Assembly (NCBI GenBank): GCA_044353855.1
Contig: JBILBF010000007.1
Coordinates: 1 to 32,759, forward strand
Source: UKL13-3 sp044353855
Lineage (GTDB): Bacteria > Bacteroidota > Bacteroidia > UKL13-3
DNA length: 32,759 bases
Direction: 5' to 3'
Made by a program: the position numbers and the translations under genes. Below, in pieces: positions 22,923 through 30,222 of this stretch. The number at the start of each line of letters is the position of its first letter. The stretch's first letter is position 1. The notes under the pieces were generated by a model, which saw only the letters and a list, made by a program, of their open reading frames with translations, searched no databases and was not told the DNA's origin.

Positions 22923-23600
22923 ATGGAAAATCCTTTCAAAATATTAGTTGTAGATGATGAAAATGATATATTGGAGTTCATTCAATACAATCTTAAAAAA
23001 GAGGGTTATGAAGTATATTTAGCTCACAATGGACAAGAAGCAATAACAGTTGGAAAAAAGATAAAACCCGACTTGATTTTATTGGATGTGATGATGCCTG
23101 TTATGGATGGTATTGAGGCTTGCAAAGTGATGAAAGCAGATTCGAGTTTTGACAACTCATTTATTGTATTTTTAACAGCAAGGTCGGAAGAGTATTCTGA
23201 AATTGCAGGATTTAATGCAGGTGCGGATGATTACATTGCCAAACCCATCAAACCCAGAGTTCTTAATAGCCGTATAAGTGCCATTTTACGTAGAAAAAAC
23301 AAAGATATAGTTGAAGCTAAACTTACAGTAGGCGATATCATTATTGATAGAGAAACATATTTGGTATATAGAGGTGACCAAAAAATACAATTAGCCCGTA
23401 AAGAGTTTGAGTTATTATTTTTGTTGGCCGGAAAACCAGGTAAAGTATTTACACGCGAATACATTTTAGAAAAAGTTTGGGGTGATGAAGTTTTAGTTGT
23501 TGACAGAACGATTGATGTTCATATTCGGAAATTACGCGAAAAACTTGGGGATGCCTATATTGGAACAGTAAAAGGTGTGGGGTATAAATTTGAACTATGA
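22923..23600 (+). CDS. OmpR/PhoB-family response regulator
   Basis: 225 residues. Receiver domain with acidic pair Asp11-Asp12 ('LVVDDEND'), phospho-acceptor Asp55 ('LILLDVMMPVMDG'), Thr85 ('FLTAR') and Lys107 ('DYIAKPI'). The C-terminal winged helix (about 132-225) has 'LARKEFELLFLLAGKPGKVF', 'REYILEKVWGDEVLVVDRT', 'DVHIRKLREKLG' and 'IGTVKGVGYKF', the PhoB/OmpR type. It overlaps its sensor kinase by 4 nt. PhoB-like sequence suggests phosphate response, but no pst or phoU genes are beside it to support that. Confidence 0.95.
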   Translation: MENPFKILVVDDENDILEFIQYNLKKEGYEVYLAHNGQEAITVGKKIKPDLILLDVMMPVMDGIEACKVMKADSSFDNSFIVFLTARSEEYSEIAGFNAGADDYIAKPIKPRVLNSRISAILRRKNKDIVEAKLTVGDIIIDRETYLVYRGDQKIQLARKEFELLFLLAGKPGKVFTREYILEKVWGDEVLVVDRTIDVHIRKLREKLGDAYIGTVKGVGYKFEL

Positions 23601-24649
23601 TTAGAAACCCAAAGCCGGTCACAATTGCATTCATAATTGCTTTTATATTATCCTTTTGTGTAGGGTTCACTATATGGATACTAGATCAATACAATAGTAC
23701 AATTGCCCTAATTGCTGCATGTGTTACGTTACTTTTTTCATTTATCCTTTTTTTTTATTCCCTCGAGTTTTTTATTTATAAAAAAATAAAACTCATTTAT
23801 AAGACCATACATAGCCTTAAGACTCAAAAGTATGATGCCAATTTAAGTAATTTTAATTGGAAAAAAGATCCTATCAACAATATGAATAAGGAAGTAATCA
23901 ATTGGGCAAGAGATCAAAAAGAACAAATGGATGAATTGAAAAAACTAGTTGAATTCAGAAAAGAATTTTTAGGAAACGTATCCCATGAACTCAAAACTCC
24001 AATTTTCAATATTCAAGGATATATTCATACCTTAATTGATGGAGCTATTGATGACCCTGAAGTTAATGTACGTTTTTTACAAAAAGCTGCTAAAAGTGCA
24101 GATCGATTGAGTGACTTGGTAGCTGATTTACTTGCTATATCTCAATTAGAATCAGGGGAATTAAACATGGAGCCTGAAAGATTTGATATCAACTTGATGG
24201 TAAAAGATGTATATGAACAATTGGAAGTTCGTGCCAAGGAAAGAGGCATTTCGCTTATCATCAAAGAAGGATGTAATAAACCTTTTTATATATTAGCTGA
24301 TCGTTATCGTATACGACAAGTATTGGTTAATTTGGTTCTTAACTCTATTAAATATGGTAAGGAAGATGGCGTAACAACTGCAGGCTATTATGATATGGAC
24401 GAAAATATTTTAATTGAAGTTGGTGATAATGGAGAAGGGATGGAACAAGAACATTTACCTAGAATTTTTGAACGTTTTTATAGAGTTGATAAGAGCCGTG
24501 CTCGCGAAAGTGGACCAGGTGGAACTGGTTTAGGATTGGCAATTGTTAAACATATTATTGAGGCACACAATCAATCCATTAATGTGCGCAGTCAATTAGG
24601 TAAAGGAACAACATTTGGTTTTACACTCAAAAAATCAAATGGTAATTAA
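23597..24649 (+). CDS. Membrane sensor histidine kinase (PhoR-like)
   Basis: 350 residues. Two N-terminal membrane helices (about 9-29 and 35-60) separated by only a handful of residues, so almost no periplasmic sensor domain. A linker leads to the HisKA box 'EFLGNVSHELKTPIFNIQ' with His130, then the ATPase: N box 'VLVNLVLNSIKYG', G1 'VGDNGEGM', F box 'RIFERFYRVDKSR', G2 'GGTGLGLAIVKHI'. Partner of the upstream response regulator through ATGA overlap. The lack of a sensing loop implies it senses through the membrane or a partner protein, as for PhoR. Confidence 0.95.
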   Translation: MIRNPKPVTIAFIIAFILSFCVGFTIWILDQYNSTIALIAACVTLLFSFILFFYSLEFFIYKKIKLIYKTIHSLKTQKYDANLSNFNWKKDPINNMNKEVINWARDQKEQMDELKKLVEFRKEFLGNVSHELKTPIFNIQGYIHTLIDGAIDDPEVNVRFLQKAAKSADRLSDLVADLLAISQLESGELNMEPERFDINLMVKDVYEQLEVRAKERGISLIIKEGCNKPFYILADRYRIRQVLVNLVLNSIKYGKEDGVTTAGYYDMDENILIEVGDNGEGMEQEHLPRIFERFYRVDKSRARESGPGGTGLGLAIVKHIIEAHNQSINVRSQLGKGTTFGFTLKKSNGN

Positions 24650-24674
24650 CCTTAACAATTTTTAAAAATCAAAC

Positions 24675-24707
24675 AAATCAACCTTTCTTAAAGGAGTGAG
24701 TTGATTT
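24675..24707. other. Nested inverted repeat between convergent kinase and thioredoxin genes
   Basis: AAATCAAC (24675-24682) pairs with GTTGATTT (24700-24707), and CCTTT-CTT-AAAGG lies inside. It lacks a T-run but is placed where convergent transcripts end, so it may act as a terminator. Confidence 0.4.
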
Positions 24708-24781
24708 ACTGATAATCATTTAAGCTCTTAAATAAAAGAACTCTTAACCAAGTTGTACAGTTTAATACTTTCAATTGTGGA

Positions 24782-25084
24782 TTAACCAAACTGATTTATT
24801 CTGTTTGTAAGTTCAGTTAGTGTAACTACACCAGATTGACGCAATTTTAGTTCACCCTTTTTAAATACCATTAAAGTTGGAACGCCTTGTATTTTATAGG
24901 CTGCAGCTGCTGATGCATTTTTATCTACATCAATTTTTATGATATGAACTTGCTCTCCCATAGATAATTTTAGCTCATCCAAAATGGGCTTCATCGTTTT
25001 ACACGGACCACACCACTCTGCATAAAAATCAACTAAAACAGGTTTATCTCCATTAATTAACTCTTGAAAACTTGATTGTGCCAT
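24782..25084 (-). CDS. trxA: Thioredoxin
   Basis: 100 residues, single thioredoxin fold: 'KPVLVDFYAEWCGPCKTMKP' with the canonical WCGPC (Cys25, Cys28), 'IIKIDVDKNASAAAAYKIQG' and the cis-Pro loop 'VPTLMVFKKGE'. Cytoplasmic, no signal. It is the last gene of the minus-strand sulfur operon, 4 nt after the small membrane protein gene. A thioredoxin there fits release of sulfane sulfur from the rhodaneses and persulfides. It is not necessarily the main cellular thioredoxin. Confidence 0.95.
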   Translation of the reverse strand: MAQSSFQELINGDKPVLVDFYAEWCGPCKTMKPILDELKLSMGEQVHIIKIDVDKNASAAAAYKIQGVPTLMVFKKGELKLRQSGVVTLTELTNRINQFG

Positions 25085-25088
25085 TTTT

Positions 25089-25322
25089 TTATTTTATTTC
25101 TTCATATTCAACATCATCAATTTTAGTGGATTGTTTAGTTGGAGGAGCGTAACATGCACCTCCAATACATCCAACATTAAATATAGATTGGTACATAAAC
25201 AATCCACCAATAATTGCAGGAATCCATTCAAGTTGTTTGTATGCCGAAAATAAAAAGGCAACACCTAATACCAAACGTAAAACACGCATAAATCCCCAGT
25301 TCGTATTCAAAATTTCTTTCAT
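25089..25322 (-). CDS. Small membrane protein, DUF2892-like, with a C-G-G-A-C motif
   Basis: 77 residues with two hydrophobic segments (about 12-28 and 33-50) in a DUF2892/YgaP-membrane-domain-like arrangement: 'NWGFMRVLRLVLGVAFLFSA' then 'IPAIIGGLFMYQSIFNVGCIGG'. A pair of cysteines ('CIGGAC') follows at the end of the second helix, before a soluble acidic tail. YgaP couples such a membrane hairpin to a rhodanese; here the rhodanese is the neighbouring gene, one base upstream. Thiocyanate or sulfane-sulfur export has been proposed for the coupled form. The assignment to DUF2892 is by pattern only. Confidence 0.65.
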   Translation of the reverse strand: MKEILNTNWGFMRVLRLVLGVAFLFSAYKQLEWIPAIIGGLFMYQSIFNVGCIGGACYAPPTKQSTKIDDVEYEEIK

Positions 25323-25323
25323 G

Positions 25324-25641
25324 TTAGTTGATTTTTTGATTTAAACTATACCAACTTCCACCATTGTATACATTGGCATACCCGTTTGATTTAAGCAAGT
25401 TTTTAGCAACACCACTTCTCATACCAGATGCACAACACGTTATAATCGGTTTGTTTTTATCTTTGAGTTTTCCCAAGTTATTTCCCAAAGTATCAACAGC
25501 AATATTAATAGCCCCTTGGATATGGCCACCTGCATATTCTTCTTTGCTACGAACATCTATAATGATTGCTCCATCTTTTACCAATTGAGTATAATCTGTT
25601 TTGGGACCAAAACCCAATAATTTTTTAAGTGTGTGAATCAT
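25324..25641 (-). CDS. Single-domain rhodanese (sulfurtransferase)
   Basis: 105 residues. The rhodanese motifs are 'AIIIDVRSKEEYAGGHIQGAINI' split over 25-47, and the active-site loop 'CCASGMRSG' with catalytic Cys70 and an adjacent Cys69, ending 'VYNGGSWYSL'. Carries sulfur as a Cys persulfide. It shares the unusual double-Cys loop with the next rhodanese (25651), so the two are probably duplicates. No signal peptide. Confidence 0.92.
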   Translation of the reverse strand: MIHTLKKLLGFGPKTDYTQLVKDGAIIIDVRSKEEYAGGHIQGAINIAVDTLGNNLGKLKDKNKPIITCCASGMRSGVAKNLLKSNGYANVYNGGSWYSLNQKIN

Positions 25642-25650
25642 TGTTTTATA

Positions 25651-25935
25651 TTATGCATTTAAGGATTGAAAATAATTTATGTTTAACCAACTTCCAGCAT
25701 TTGTGCATTGAATACCTTGAGCCGAAAGAAATCCAGTAGCCTGTTCGCTGCGCATACCTGATGCACAACATAAGATTAGAGGTTCTTGTAATGTCATTAA
25801 TTCATCAACTCTTTGGGTAACTTCTCCCAATGGTATATTAATTGAACCTGCAACATTTCCTCCCATAAATTCGGCAGGTGTTCTTACATCTACAATCGTT
25901 CCTATTTTGTTTTTGACTAATTCTTCTATATTCAT
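25651..25935 (-). CDS. Single-domain rhodanese (sulfurtransferase), paralogue
   Basis: 94 residues: 'GTIVDVRTPAEFMGGNVAGS' then 'INIPLGEV' and the active-site loop 'CCASGMRSE'. It ends 'NAGSWLNINYF'. Smaller than its neighbour and 9 nt upstream of it in the operon. Both carry the CCASGMRS loop, distinct from the HCAGGYRS loop of the persulfide dioxygenase fusion, suggesting different partners. Confidence 0.92.
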   Translation of the reverse strand: MNIEELVKNKIGTIVDVRTPAEFMGGNVAGSINIPLGEVTQRVDELMTLQEPLILCCASGMRSEQATGFLSAQGIQCTNAGSWLNINYFQSLNA

Positions 25936-25955
25936 TTCTGTTTTATTTTTAGGTA

Positions 25956-26228
25956 TTATTTATTCAGTCTACCTATCATACAACTTGCATAACTTTTAAG
26001 TTGGGTAAGTAATCCATTTTCGGCAGTTGCCTCAGGATATCCCAGAGAAAGCAACGTTGATGTAATCGTATCTCGAGTCAATGGGAAATCATAATTTACA
26101 GTTACGGTATCTGTATCATGATTAACTACTACCGATTGCATTCCTTGAAGTGTGCCCATTTTTGTAGTAATTGTATTGCCGCAACCTGAACATTTAAGGT
26201 TGGCAATCATTATGTCTTCAGTTTTCAT
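25956..26228 (-). CDS. HMA-domain (heavy-metal-associated) small protein
   Basis: 90 residues. The N-terminal ferredoxin-like HMA fold has the metal site 'LKCSGCGNTI' (Cys13, Cys16), then 'LQGMQSVVVNHDTDTVTVNYD' and 'LLSLGYPE'. The last 15 residues add another Cys ('YASCMIGRLNK'). HMA proteins pass soft metals such as Cu(I), but in this sulfur operon the CxxC could also carry sulfane sulfur or sense copper-sulfide stress. Its start overlaps the stop of the DUF6132 gene by 4 nt, so the two are translationally coupled. Confidence 0.88.
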   Translation of the reverse strand: MKTEDIMIANLKCSGCGNTITTKMGTLQGMQSVVVNHDTDTVTVNYDFPLTRDTITSTLLSLGYPEATAENGLLTQLKSYASCMIGRLNK

Positions 26229-26428
26229 GTTTGGTTTGGTTTAGATTTTTTTATCGAATTCAAAAAAAGTGAGCCCATGAAAGCACCATACACCGCTGAA
26301 TGAATGGGGTTGGAGGTGATAGAACAAGTGTCACTTTCACATCCAACCAACTTCCAATACGCAAATCCAGTTATAGCACCCAAAAACAGGCCAATTAAAG
26401 TGAATTTATACTTTAGTAATAGTTTCAT
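26225..26428 (-). CDS. DUF6132 family small membrane protein
   Basis: 67 residues from ATG 26426-26428; an upstream in-frame start would run into the preceding gene. Two membrane segments flank a conserved loop: 'IGLFLGAITGFAYWKLVGC', 'ESDTCSITSNPIHSAVYGAF', 'MGSLF'. The Gly-Cys-x5-Cys-x-Ile-Thr-Ser-Asn-Pro pattern is the DUF6132 signature. It begins 1 nt after the persulfide dioxygenase-like gene. Function unknown; this family commonly sits with rhodaneses in Bacteroidota. Confidence 0.82.
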   Translation of the reverse strand: MKLLLKYKFTLIGLFLGAITGFAYWKLVGCESDTCSITSNPIHSAVYGAFMGSLFLNSIKKSKPNQT

Positions 26429-26429
26429 T

Positions 26430-27842
26430 TTAAACAATTTTACTAGGACATACAAAAATTGATTTAGGAATAGCAACTTCTGAGATTGCTTTAAAACCTC
26501 CTTTCACATCAACAAAATTTTCCCAGCCTCTTGCTTTTAAAATAGATGTGGCTATCATGCTTCTATACCCACCGGCACAATGAATAAAAAAGGGCTTATC
26601 TTTAGGAAAAGTACTTAAGTTGTAGTTAATATAATCTAAGGGAACATTTATTGCTCCTATGATATGTTCGGCTTCAAATTCCGATTCGTTTCTTACATCA
26701 ATAATGATTGGATTATAAACCATTTTTTTTTCTAATTCAAAAGCAGAAATTCTGTTTGCAGTATCAACTTCTTTGGAAGAGTTTTTCCATGAGGCATATC
26801 CTCCTTTTAAATAACCCCAAACATGATCATACCCTACTCTGGCTAATCGAGTAACTGCTTCAGTTTCGCGAAGATCATCAGTTACCAATAAAATGGGGTG
26901 TTTTACACCAGGTATTAAAGCACCTGCCCACATGGCAAAGTTTCCATCAATACCAATATTGATACTATTGGGTATAAAACCATGTGCAAAAACTTCTGGA
27001 TCGCGAGTATCTAAAATTAATGCATCTGTATCTGTTGCTATACGCTCAAAATCTAAAACACTTAATGGCTTTAACCCTCTTTTCATAACAGTATCAATAC
27101 TATCATATCCATTTATATTCATCAATACGTTTTCAGGAAAATAGGCTGGTGGATTACGTTGTCCATTTAATAATTGTTGAATAAAATTTTCTCGAGATAA
27201 GCCAGTGTTTAAAGCATAATTGGTGCGTTTTTGATTTCCCAAAGTGTCTGTTGTTTCTTTGCTCATATTTTTGCCACAAGCACTTCCAGCGCCATGATTA
27301 GGATAAATAATAATATCATCACTCAAAGGCATAATTTTATGGTGAAGAGAATCAAATAAATGAGAAGCCAATAACTCTGGTGTTAATGATGATACAACAT
27401 GCTGTGCTAAATCTGGCCTGCCTACATCTCCTATAAATAAAGTATCTCCCGAAATTAAGCCTTGGTCTTTTCCTTTTTCATCTATTAATAAATAACAGGT
27501 GCTTTCCATTGTATGTCCGGGAGTATGAATAGCTTTGATGGTATAAGCTCCAAGTTTAAACTCTTGATTATCATTGGCAATTATAGCTTCGAATTGAGGT
27601 TTAGCTGTTGGCCCATACACGATTTTACCTCCCGATTGTTTAGCTAGATCTAAATGACCACTCACAAAATCAGCATGGAAATGTGTTTCGAAAATATACT
27701 TTATGGTTGCACCATCTTTTGAAGCTTTATCTAAATATGGCTGAACTTCTCTTAGAGGATCAAAAATTGCAGCTTCTCCATTACTCTCTAAATAGTAAGC
27801 TGCATGTGCTATACAACCTGTATATATTTGTTCAATTTTCAT
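26430..27842 (-). CDS. Metallo-beta-lactamase / double-rhodanese fusion (persulfide dioxygenase-like)
   Basis: 470 residues. The N-terminal MBL-fold domain has 'THFHADFVSGH' (His54, His56, Asp58, His63), 'HTPGHT' (His110), 'SGDTLFIGDVGRPDL' (Asp133) and a late His183 ('YPNHGAG'), matching the ETHE1/BLH iron-dependent persulfide dioxygenases. A first rhodanese domain (about 262-357) has 'LILDTRDPEVFAHGFI' but its active loop reads 'VTDDLRETE', without Cys, so it is catalytically dead. The second (about 365-465) has 'PIIIDVRNESEFEAEHIIG' and an intact 'HCAGGYRS' with Cys422. Expected to oxidise glutathione or low-molecular-weight persulfide to sulfite, with the active rhodanese trading sulfur. 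Leads the main block of the operon. Confidence 0.92.
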   Translation of the reverse strand: MKIEQIYTGCIAHAAYYLESNGEAAIFDPLREVQPYLDKASKDGATIKYIFETHFHADFVSGHLDLAKQSGGKIVYGPTAKPQFEAIIANDNQEFKLGAYTIKAIHTPGHTMESTCYLLIDEKGKDQGLISGDTLFIGDVGRPDLAQHVVSSLTPELLASHLFDSLHHKIMPLSDDIIIYPNHGAGSACGKNMSKETTDTLGNQKRTNYALNTGLSRENFIQQLLNGQRNPPAYFPENVLMNINGYDSIDTVMKRGLKPLSVLDFERIATDTDALILDTRDPEVFAHGFIPNSINIGIDGNFAMWAGALIPGVKHPILLVTDDLRETEAVTRLARVGYDHVWGYLKGGYASWKNSSKEVDTANRISAFELEKKMVYNPIIIDVRNESEFEAEHIIGAINVPLDYINYNLSTFPKDKPFFIHCAGGYRSMIATSILKARGWENFVDVKGGFKAISEVAIPKSIFVCPSKIV

Positions 27843-27930
27843 GATGTGTATGATTTCAAATTCTGTTCATAATCCTTAAAAATACTTGTTGCCAATTCCA
27901 ACATGAAATGAGCATCCTTTAGTATTTTGT

Positions 27931-28140
27931 TTATACCTTATGTTTTGGAGTAGTGCTTAAACCAAACAAAGTATACAAAGGGCAAAAGCTAATAAAGCTT
28001 GTTATTAGAAATACAATTGCCAACACCATTAAAACGATTCCTGTAATACCTGTTATGGTATCGTTTAAAAAGAGAAATGTGATGAAAGTAACAACAATTA
28101 ATCTGATTACTCTGTCGGCAACACCCATGTTTTGTTTCAT
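27931..28140 (-). CDS. DUF2892 (YgaP-type) small membrane protein
   Basis: 69 residues: 'KQNMGVADRVIRLIVVTFI' opens in the DUF2892 pattern, followed by 'TGITGIVLMVLAIVFLITS', then 'FCPLYTLFGLST'. Two membrane helices form a hairpin with a Cys-Pro at the end of the second. It is separated by 88 nt from the dioxygenase-like gene and by 76 nt from the Crp/Fnr gene, in the same direction. Confidence 0.88.
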   Translation of the reverse strand: MKQNMGVADRVIRLIVVTFITFLFLNDTITGITGIVLMVLAIVFLITSFISFCPLYTLFGLSTTPKHKV

Positions 28141-28216
28141 TTGATTTTGTTTTTATTTCAGTACAAAGTTAGGGTATGCTTTAGAGTAGATTCTGGAACA
28201 AATGTTACATAGTTAA

Positions 28217-28816
28217 TTATTTTTTCAAGAGTCGTATTTCATTTCTTCCTGATTCAATATATCCATGATCTTTAAGTTTTTTAATTAGTCGCGTTGCAGC
28301 CTCTCTTTGAATATTCAATTCATGCGCAATTTCTTCGTGACTAATATATAAAGTGTCGGTATGTTTAGCTAAAGCTCTTGATTTAAGGTATTGCCAGAGA
28401 CGCTCATCTAAATGTTTAAAAGCAATATTATCAATCACCTCAAGTATTTTATTAAAACGCGTTTGATAAGTAATGGCTATATATTCTTTCCATTCTTTAT
28501 ATTGTTGCCATTGTTCAACACACTGAATAGGAACAGTCCAAATTTCAGTATCTTCTTCGGCAATAGCTTTGATTTCCGATGGGCGTTGAGTAGCACAACA
28601 AGTGAGCGATAAAGCACATGTTTCGCCTGGCATTAAATGGTATAAGAAGGCTTCTTCACCATCTGAATTTTGGCGAAGCACTCTTATACAACCACTAATA
28701 ACTATGGGTATTATTGTAAGGTATTCACCCGGTTCCATTAATGTAACACCCTCGATAATTTTTGTTCGAGTTGCTACTTGCTTAAAAGCTAATGCTAATT
28801 CAGGTTGATTAAACAT
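28217..28816 (-). CDS. Crp/Fnr-family transcriptional regulator with a Cys-rich effector domain
   Basis: 199 residues from ATG 28814-28816; the in-frame extension to 28882 adds a Cys-rich tail unlike the family. The cyclic-nucleotide-binding-like jelly roll includes 'LMEPGEYLTIIPIVISGCIRV' split over 26-46 and 'LYHLMPGETCALSLTCC', then the dimer helix 'KEYIAITYQTRFNKILEVID' and winged HTH 'DTLYISHEEIAHELNIQREAATRLIKKL' around 150-180. Cys residues in the place of the phosphate-binding cassette suggest a thiol, persulfide or metal sensor rather than cAMP binding. As the first gene of the minus-strand sulfur cluster it is the likely regulator. Confidence 0.9.
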   Translation of the reverse strand: MFNQPELALAFKQVATRTKIIEGVTLMEPGEYLTIIPIVISGCIRVLRQNSDGEEAFLYHLMPGETCALSLTCCATQRPSEIKAIAEEDTEIWTVPIQCVEQWQQYKEWKEYIAITYQTRFNKILEVIDNIAFKHLDERLWQYLKSRALAKHTDTLYISHEEIAHELNIQREAATRLIKKLKDHGYIESGRNEIRLLKK

Positions 28817-28969
28817 AAAAAAATATTGACTACACGAATGTAACCAACATTTTAAAAGAAAGATATGATTGCTATCATCCAATAACTGCTATCAAAATGG
28901 TAACCAAAAACGCTATTCTAAAAGTCATCATGGGCCAAGAAAAAGTAATTGCTTTCATCATTGCGTAAT

Positions 28970-29001
28970 TAAAGAGTGAAATTATTGAATTACACTCTTT
29001 A
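28970..29001. other. Inverted repeat upstream of the zinc nuclease gene
   Basis: TAAAGAGTG (28970-28978) pairs with CACTCTTTA (28993-29001) across a 14-nt loop. It is in the gap between the Crp/Fnr gene and the next + strand gene. It could be a terminator or operator; the T-run is short. Confidence 0.4.
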
Positions 29002-29123
29002 CGAAACTTGGATACTTTTTCGTTTATAAATTATGTTTAATTTCTGTCATACTTTTTTAGCGAATTGATTATCATAGCATAAATTTGATACTTTATTTAT
29101 GTTGTTTAAGTTAATTTAGCTCC

Positions 29124-30092
29124 ATGAAAAAAGTAATTCTCTCTTTTTTATTGTTAATAGGCCTTACTAATGGCGGTTATACTTGGGGATTTTATGGACA
29201 TAAACTCATCAATCGAATGGCTGTTTTTACCCTACCTGAATCGTTATTGTTATTTTATAAAAACAATATTGAATATATAACAGAACATTCTGTTGATCCA
29301 GACAAAAGAAGGTATAGTGTACCTGATGAAGCACCGAGACATTACGTTGATTTAGACCATTATGAACAATTGGCACCAGTAGATACCGTTCCAAAATATT
29401 GGAAAGATGCAGTTGCTAAATATACTGAAGACACTTTAAAAGCATATGGAATTGTTCCTTGGCATATTCATACAATGAAATTTAGATTGATTGAGGCTTT
29501 TAAAGAAAAAAATATTGATAAAATTTTAAAAAACTCAGCTGATATTGGGCATTATATAGCAGATGCACATGTGCCATTACATGCTTCAGAAAATTACAAC
29601 GGACAACTTACTGGGCAGCATGGTATACATGGATTTTGGGAATCCCGTTTACCTGAATTGTTTAGTGAAAATTATGACTTTTTTGTAGGTAGGGCCATGT
29701 ATATTAATGATGTATTAGGCTTAGCTTGGAAAGCAAGTGAAAGTAGCTTTGCAGCTAAAGATTCCGTTTTAACCTTTGAACGATTATTAAATGGAACATT
29801 TGATTCTGATAAAAAATACACATTAGAGCAAAAAGGACAAACTCAAGTTAAAGTATACTCCAAAGAATATTCGAAAGCTTATAACCAACTTTTGGGAAAT
29901 CAAGTAGAAAATAGAATGCGCATGAGTATCATTGCCATTGGGTCTGTTTGGTATACATGTTGGGTAGATGCGGGGCAACCTGATTTAACAGGTATTAAAA
30001 CAACAAACATAATGGATGAAGAACGAAAAAAAACAATCTCAGCAGAGCAGCAATTAATGCAAGAAAGAAAAATGATTGGCCGTGAAGAGTAG
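29124..30092 (+). CDS. Secreted zinc-dependent nuclease/phospholipase C-like protein (S1/P1 superfamily)
   Basis: 322 residues with a Sec signal (1-20, ending 'GGYT'). The mature N-terminus is Trp21 ('WGFYGHKLINRMAVFTLP'), which with His26 is the usual first zinc ligand of the S1-P1/zinc phospholipase C fold. Other ligand-like residues are in 'RHYVDLDHY' (His73, Asp76), 'PWHIHTMKF' (His114), 'GHYIADAHVPLHAS' (His143, Asp147) and 'GQHGIHGFWES' (His166, His169). The three-zinc enzymes cut phosphodiester bonds in nucleic acids or phospholipids; which one is not clear. The C-terminal 25 residues are charged and likely flexible. Monocistronic. Confidence 0.87.
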   Translation: MKKVILSFLLLIGLTNGGYTWGFYGHKLINRMAVFTLPESLLLFYKNNIEYITEHSVDPDKRRYSVPDEAPRHYVDLDHYEQLAPVDTVPKYWKDAVAKYTEDTLKAYGIVPWHIHTMKFRLIEAFKEKNIDKILKNSADIGHYIADAHVPLHASENYNGQLTGQHGIHGFWESRLPELFSENYDFFVGRAMYINDVLGLAWKASESSFAAKDSVLTFERLLNGTFDSDKKYTLEQKGQTQVKVYSKEYSKAYNQLLGNQVENRMRMSIIAIGSVWYTCWVDAGQPDLTGIKTTNIMDEERKKTISAEQQLMQERKMIGREE

Positions 30093-30149
30093 TTAATTTT
30101 TAAGTTATCTCACCCAATAAATGATAAACATCAACATGAATACACCAAC

Positions 30150-30158
30150 TGTGTATAA
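30150..30158 (-). promoter_or_regulatory. DnaA box (TTATACACA on the minus strand) upstream of dnaN
   Basis: TGTGTATAA at 30150-30158 is the complement of TTATACACA, a full match to the TTATNCACA consensus; TGTGTTTAA 11 nt on is a two-mismatch relative. Only one perfect box is seen in the 130 nt before dnaN, so control of dnaN by DnaA is more likely than an origin. Confidence 0.5.
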
Positions 30159-30222
30159 CTTGTGTTTAATTGCAGCGTTTACGCTCATATTTTCGTAACC
30201 ATATAGCAGAAATTACATCCAG

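Noticed and set aside
30092..30222. Chromosomal origin upstream of dnaN
   Set aside because: Only one perfect DnaA box, no box cluster or long AT-rich unwinding tract, and neither dnaA nor recF adjacent.
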